From CBDCTM01 sp965222005 (lineage in GTDB: Bacteria > Bacteroidota > Bacteroidia > Chitinophagales > Saprospiraceae): DNA of 64,000 nt. This document shows, piece by piece, positions 62,383 through 64,000 of this stretch. The DNA lies in assembly GCA_965222005.1 (NCBI GenBank), contig OZ244935.1, forward strand, positions 3,100,001 through 3,164,000, read 5' to 3'. The position numbers and the translations under genes are program-made. The notes below the pieces were generated by a model that saw nothing but the letters and a program-made list of their open reading frames with translations, made no database searches and was not told where the DNA came from. The first letter of the stretch is position 1. Each line of letters begins with the position of its first letter.

Positions 62383-63303
62383 TTACTCCTCCTCTGCTTT
62401 GGCAGCTTCATCCACTACTTTGCCGCCCATCAATTCATCTTGCCACTTTTGGAGTTTTTCCCATTCTCCGGCGGCAGCCATTTTGGCTTGCTCAGGCCAG
62501 GTAGTAGGATCATGAGTAGCAAGGTTGCCACCAGCATTGGCCAAAATTTCTTTAATGCTATCTGCCTTGGCAGCTGCAAGATCATTAAATGACTTGATAC
62601 CGGCAGTTTGCAGCGTTTCTTCGATCTTAGGCCCGATACCTTCGATCTTTTTAAGATCATCGGCAGGGCTTTCTTCCACAGCTTCCACAGGAGTTTCCTC
62701 CACCGTAGCAGGTGCGGCTTCCTTCGCTGCAGGCTCTTCAGCAGATGGAGCAGGAGCTTCTGCCGTGTCCGGCTGTTCGCTGAGCGATTCTACAGTAGTT
62801 TGCTCAACAGATTCTGCAAAGGTTTTGGCTTCTTCCTGCACCGGAGCAGATCCGGCAGCTACGGTGGTAGTCGCAGCAGCCACTTCAATTTTCGGCGGTT
62901 TGCCGGAAACCATTTCGTGGAAGGCGCGCTTTTCGTCAAGGGCTTTTTGGCGGCGCTCGGCGATTTTGGCTTCTTTGGCCGCAATCCAGTCTTCGTACAT
63001 CTTATCGGCCTGCTCTTGCGAGAGGGCGCCTTTGGTGACGCCTCTGCTCAGGTGTTTTCTGTACAAAACGCCTTTGAAGCGCAGGATAGCACGAGCCGTA
63101 TCGGTAGGCTGCGCACCTTTGATGAGCCAGTCGTAGGCCTTGTCGCGATCCAGCTCGATAGTAGCCGGAACGGTCATCGGGTTGTAAATACCAAGTTTTT
63201 CGATAAAACGACCATCGCGCGGAGCGCGGGCGTCAGCTACCACAATGTGGTAAAAGGGTTGTTTTCTGCGACCACGTCTTTGCAGTCGGATTTTTACAGG
63301 CAT
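62383..63303 (-). CDS. rpsP: 30S ribosomal protein S16 with long tail and HhH domain
   Basis: 306 residues from ATG 63303 (MPVKIRLQRRGRRKQPF). Residues 1-85 are a normal S16 ('GRFIEKLGIYNPM', 'DRDKAYDWLIKGAQPTDTA'). Then come a basic helix to about 145, an Ala/Glu/Pro-rich disordered linker (about 150-225), and a C-terminal helix-hairpin-helix domain (about 226-300, 'DDLKKIEGIGPKIEETLQ'). S16 is usually 80-180 residues, so this is unusually long. S16 helps assemble the 5' domain of 16S rRNA. The HhH module may bind rRNA or DNA. No rimM or trmD follows. Confidence 0.93.
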   Translation of the reverse strand: MPVKIRLQRRGRRKQPFYHIVVADARAPRDGRFIEKLGIYNPMTVPATIELDRDKAYDWLIKGAQPTDTARAILRFKGVLYRKHLSRGVTKGALSQEQADKMYEDWIAAKEAKIAERRQKALDEKRAFHEMVSGKPPKIEVAAATTTVAAGSAPVQEEAKTFAESVEQTTVESLSEQPDTAEAPAPSAEEPAAKEAAPATVEETPVEAVEESPADDLKKIEGIGPKIEETLQTAGIKSFNDLAAAKADSIKEILANAGGNLATHDPTTWPEQAKMAAAGEWEKLQKWQDELMGGKVVDEAAKAEEE

Positions 63304-63602
63304 AATGCTAAAATTTATTTGGTTCAACCATACCCGCTTAGGCCCTCGAAGGACTGACGGGATTTTAACGGCTGCAAAGATAGTATTTTATTGATATAAA
63401 TGTAGGGGGTTTTAAGGTTTATTTCGTTTGACGGAGTTTATAGCGGTTTATACCGTTCGCCGGGGCGAATGGCTGGGTATATAGAGTTTTACAAGGCAAA
63501 GCAAAGCCCAATAAACGGGCCTGTGTCAGCAGGCACATCATAAACCTAATAAACCCTGAGCTGCATTCAGAGGAGGCCTTTTCGAAAGAAGGAGGGGCAT
63601 TG

Positions 63603-63634
63603 TTTGGAAAGCTGGAAAAAGAACATTAAATTTA
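63603..63634 (+). promoter_or_regulatory. Candidate promoter of the last gene
   Basis: TTTG (63603-63606), 20 bases, TAAATTTA (63627-63634): close to the Bacteroidota consensus and 43 bases before the ATG at 63677. Confidence 0.4.
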
Positions 63635-63676
63635 CGTTGATAAACCTATTTCCAAAAACCAATAACCCACTCAAAA

Positions 63677-64000
63677 ATGAAACGCCTCTCTATTCTATTC
63701 TATTCTATTCTATTCTATGCTATGCCTTACGTCTGCAAGTTTTGCCCAAAACAGCCCGCTCTTTGAATGGGTGGATACCTCCCAGATAGGAGGGGTGACG
63801 ATCAGCGAAGGGGAGCTCAATTTTGTGGATACCATCTATACCGTTCCCGGAGTTTCCGACATTGACTTTATCCAAATCAACAACGCCATCGCCATACAGG
63901 ATTCCGGCAGGCTCACCTTTAGCTTCCCCATTGGCGAAAGCACTGATACGCTCACGGCCTATGCCCTTGATGTGCACTACGAATCGGACAGCAACTACAT
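63677..64000 (+). CDS. Secreted protein with repeat-switched signal peptide (3' end outside window)
   Basis: ATG at 63677 opens MKRLSILFYSILFY, but with five TATTC units the frame then runs into a TGA 20 to 30 codons later. The long open frame downstream (SFAQNSPLFEWVDTSQIGG ... to the window end) is one base-frame away. Adding one 5-base unit would join them into a normal signal peptide cleaved after SFA. The mature part looks like the start of an extracellular beta-rich protein ('GVTISEGELNFVDTIYTVPG'), probably a large T9SS substrate. An internal ATG at 63717 gives only a very short signal. Likely an OFF state of a phase-variable gene; assembly collapse of the repeat is the alternative. 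Confidence 0.65.
63691..63715 (+). repeat. Pentanucleotide tandem repeat (TATTC)5
   Basis: Five perfect TATTC units followed by two TATGC variants inside the signal-peptide codons of the 63677 gene. Five is not a multiple of three, so each gained or lost unit changes the frame. Confidence 0.85.

Noticed and set aside
62097..62504. 135-codon frame between the lipoprotein gene and rpsP
   Set aside because: It runs through hairpins and into the antisense of rpsP, with Pro/Gly-rich nonsense-like sequence and no conserved feature.
1..64000. CRISPR array or rRNA genes
   Set aside because: No regularly spaced direct repeats and no rRNA-like conserved blocks were seen.

Overview
The window looks like chromosomal DNA of a Bacteroidota bacterium, probably of the Saprospirales/Lewinella type. 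The evidence is several secreted proteins ending in type IX secretion (T9SS) sorting domains, three LVIVD 'choice-of-anchor B' proteins, a dockerin-like 'QKHIL' module, a Bacteroidota-type LptD, an rpsP gene with a long C-terminal extension, and promoters of the TTTG-N19-TAnnTTTG class. No rRNA, tRNA or CRISPR array was recognised.

Layout. 1-10956 is core: a secreted LamG/T9SS protein (5' end outside the window), two lipoproteins, lptD divergent from an N-acetylmuramoyl-L-alanine amidase and an MCE/MlaD protein (envelope biogenesis), a DUF2652 protein and a phosphatidylserine decarboxylase. 11194-25039 is an AT-rich accessory island. 25462-36299 is core again: CoA transferase, gabD, a thioredoxin-TPR protein, clpB, hsp20, a YpdA-like reductase and an arginine decarboxylase/agmatinase-type pair. 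36710-64000 mixes secreted proteins (protease, three LVIVD proteins, tandem CAP lipoprotein) with housekeeping genes (miaA, rmuC, proC, isoaspartyl peptidase, rpsP), a TIR-domain membrane protein and many small transposable elements.

The main discovery candidate is the island. It is divided by five attC-like folded repeats (14617, 15154, 15750, 22264, 24971). In each of the first four units the R''-like box at the 3' end is the reverse complement (8-10 bases) of the unit's own first bases, as expected for integron gene cassettes. No integrase lies in the window, so this resembles a CALIN (attC cluster lacking an integrase). One unit carries a LodA/LodB-type quinoprotein oxidase pair preceded by an 803-residue unknown protein. 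Its lodA is broken by an IS5-type element at codon 8. Another unit carries a Cys-rich lipoprotein and a small unknown partner. IS200/IS605, IS5, IS66 and MITE copies have since invaded the island.

Other points of note: a pentanucleotide repeat (TATTC)5 puts the signal peptide of the last, truncated gene out of frame, a probable phase-variation switch. Four MITE families have visible target duplications, and one copy splits a small membrane-protein gene. Two neighbouring LVIVD genes share an almost identical 3' module. Coordinates of short sites were counted by hand and may be off by a base or two.
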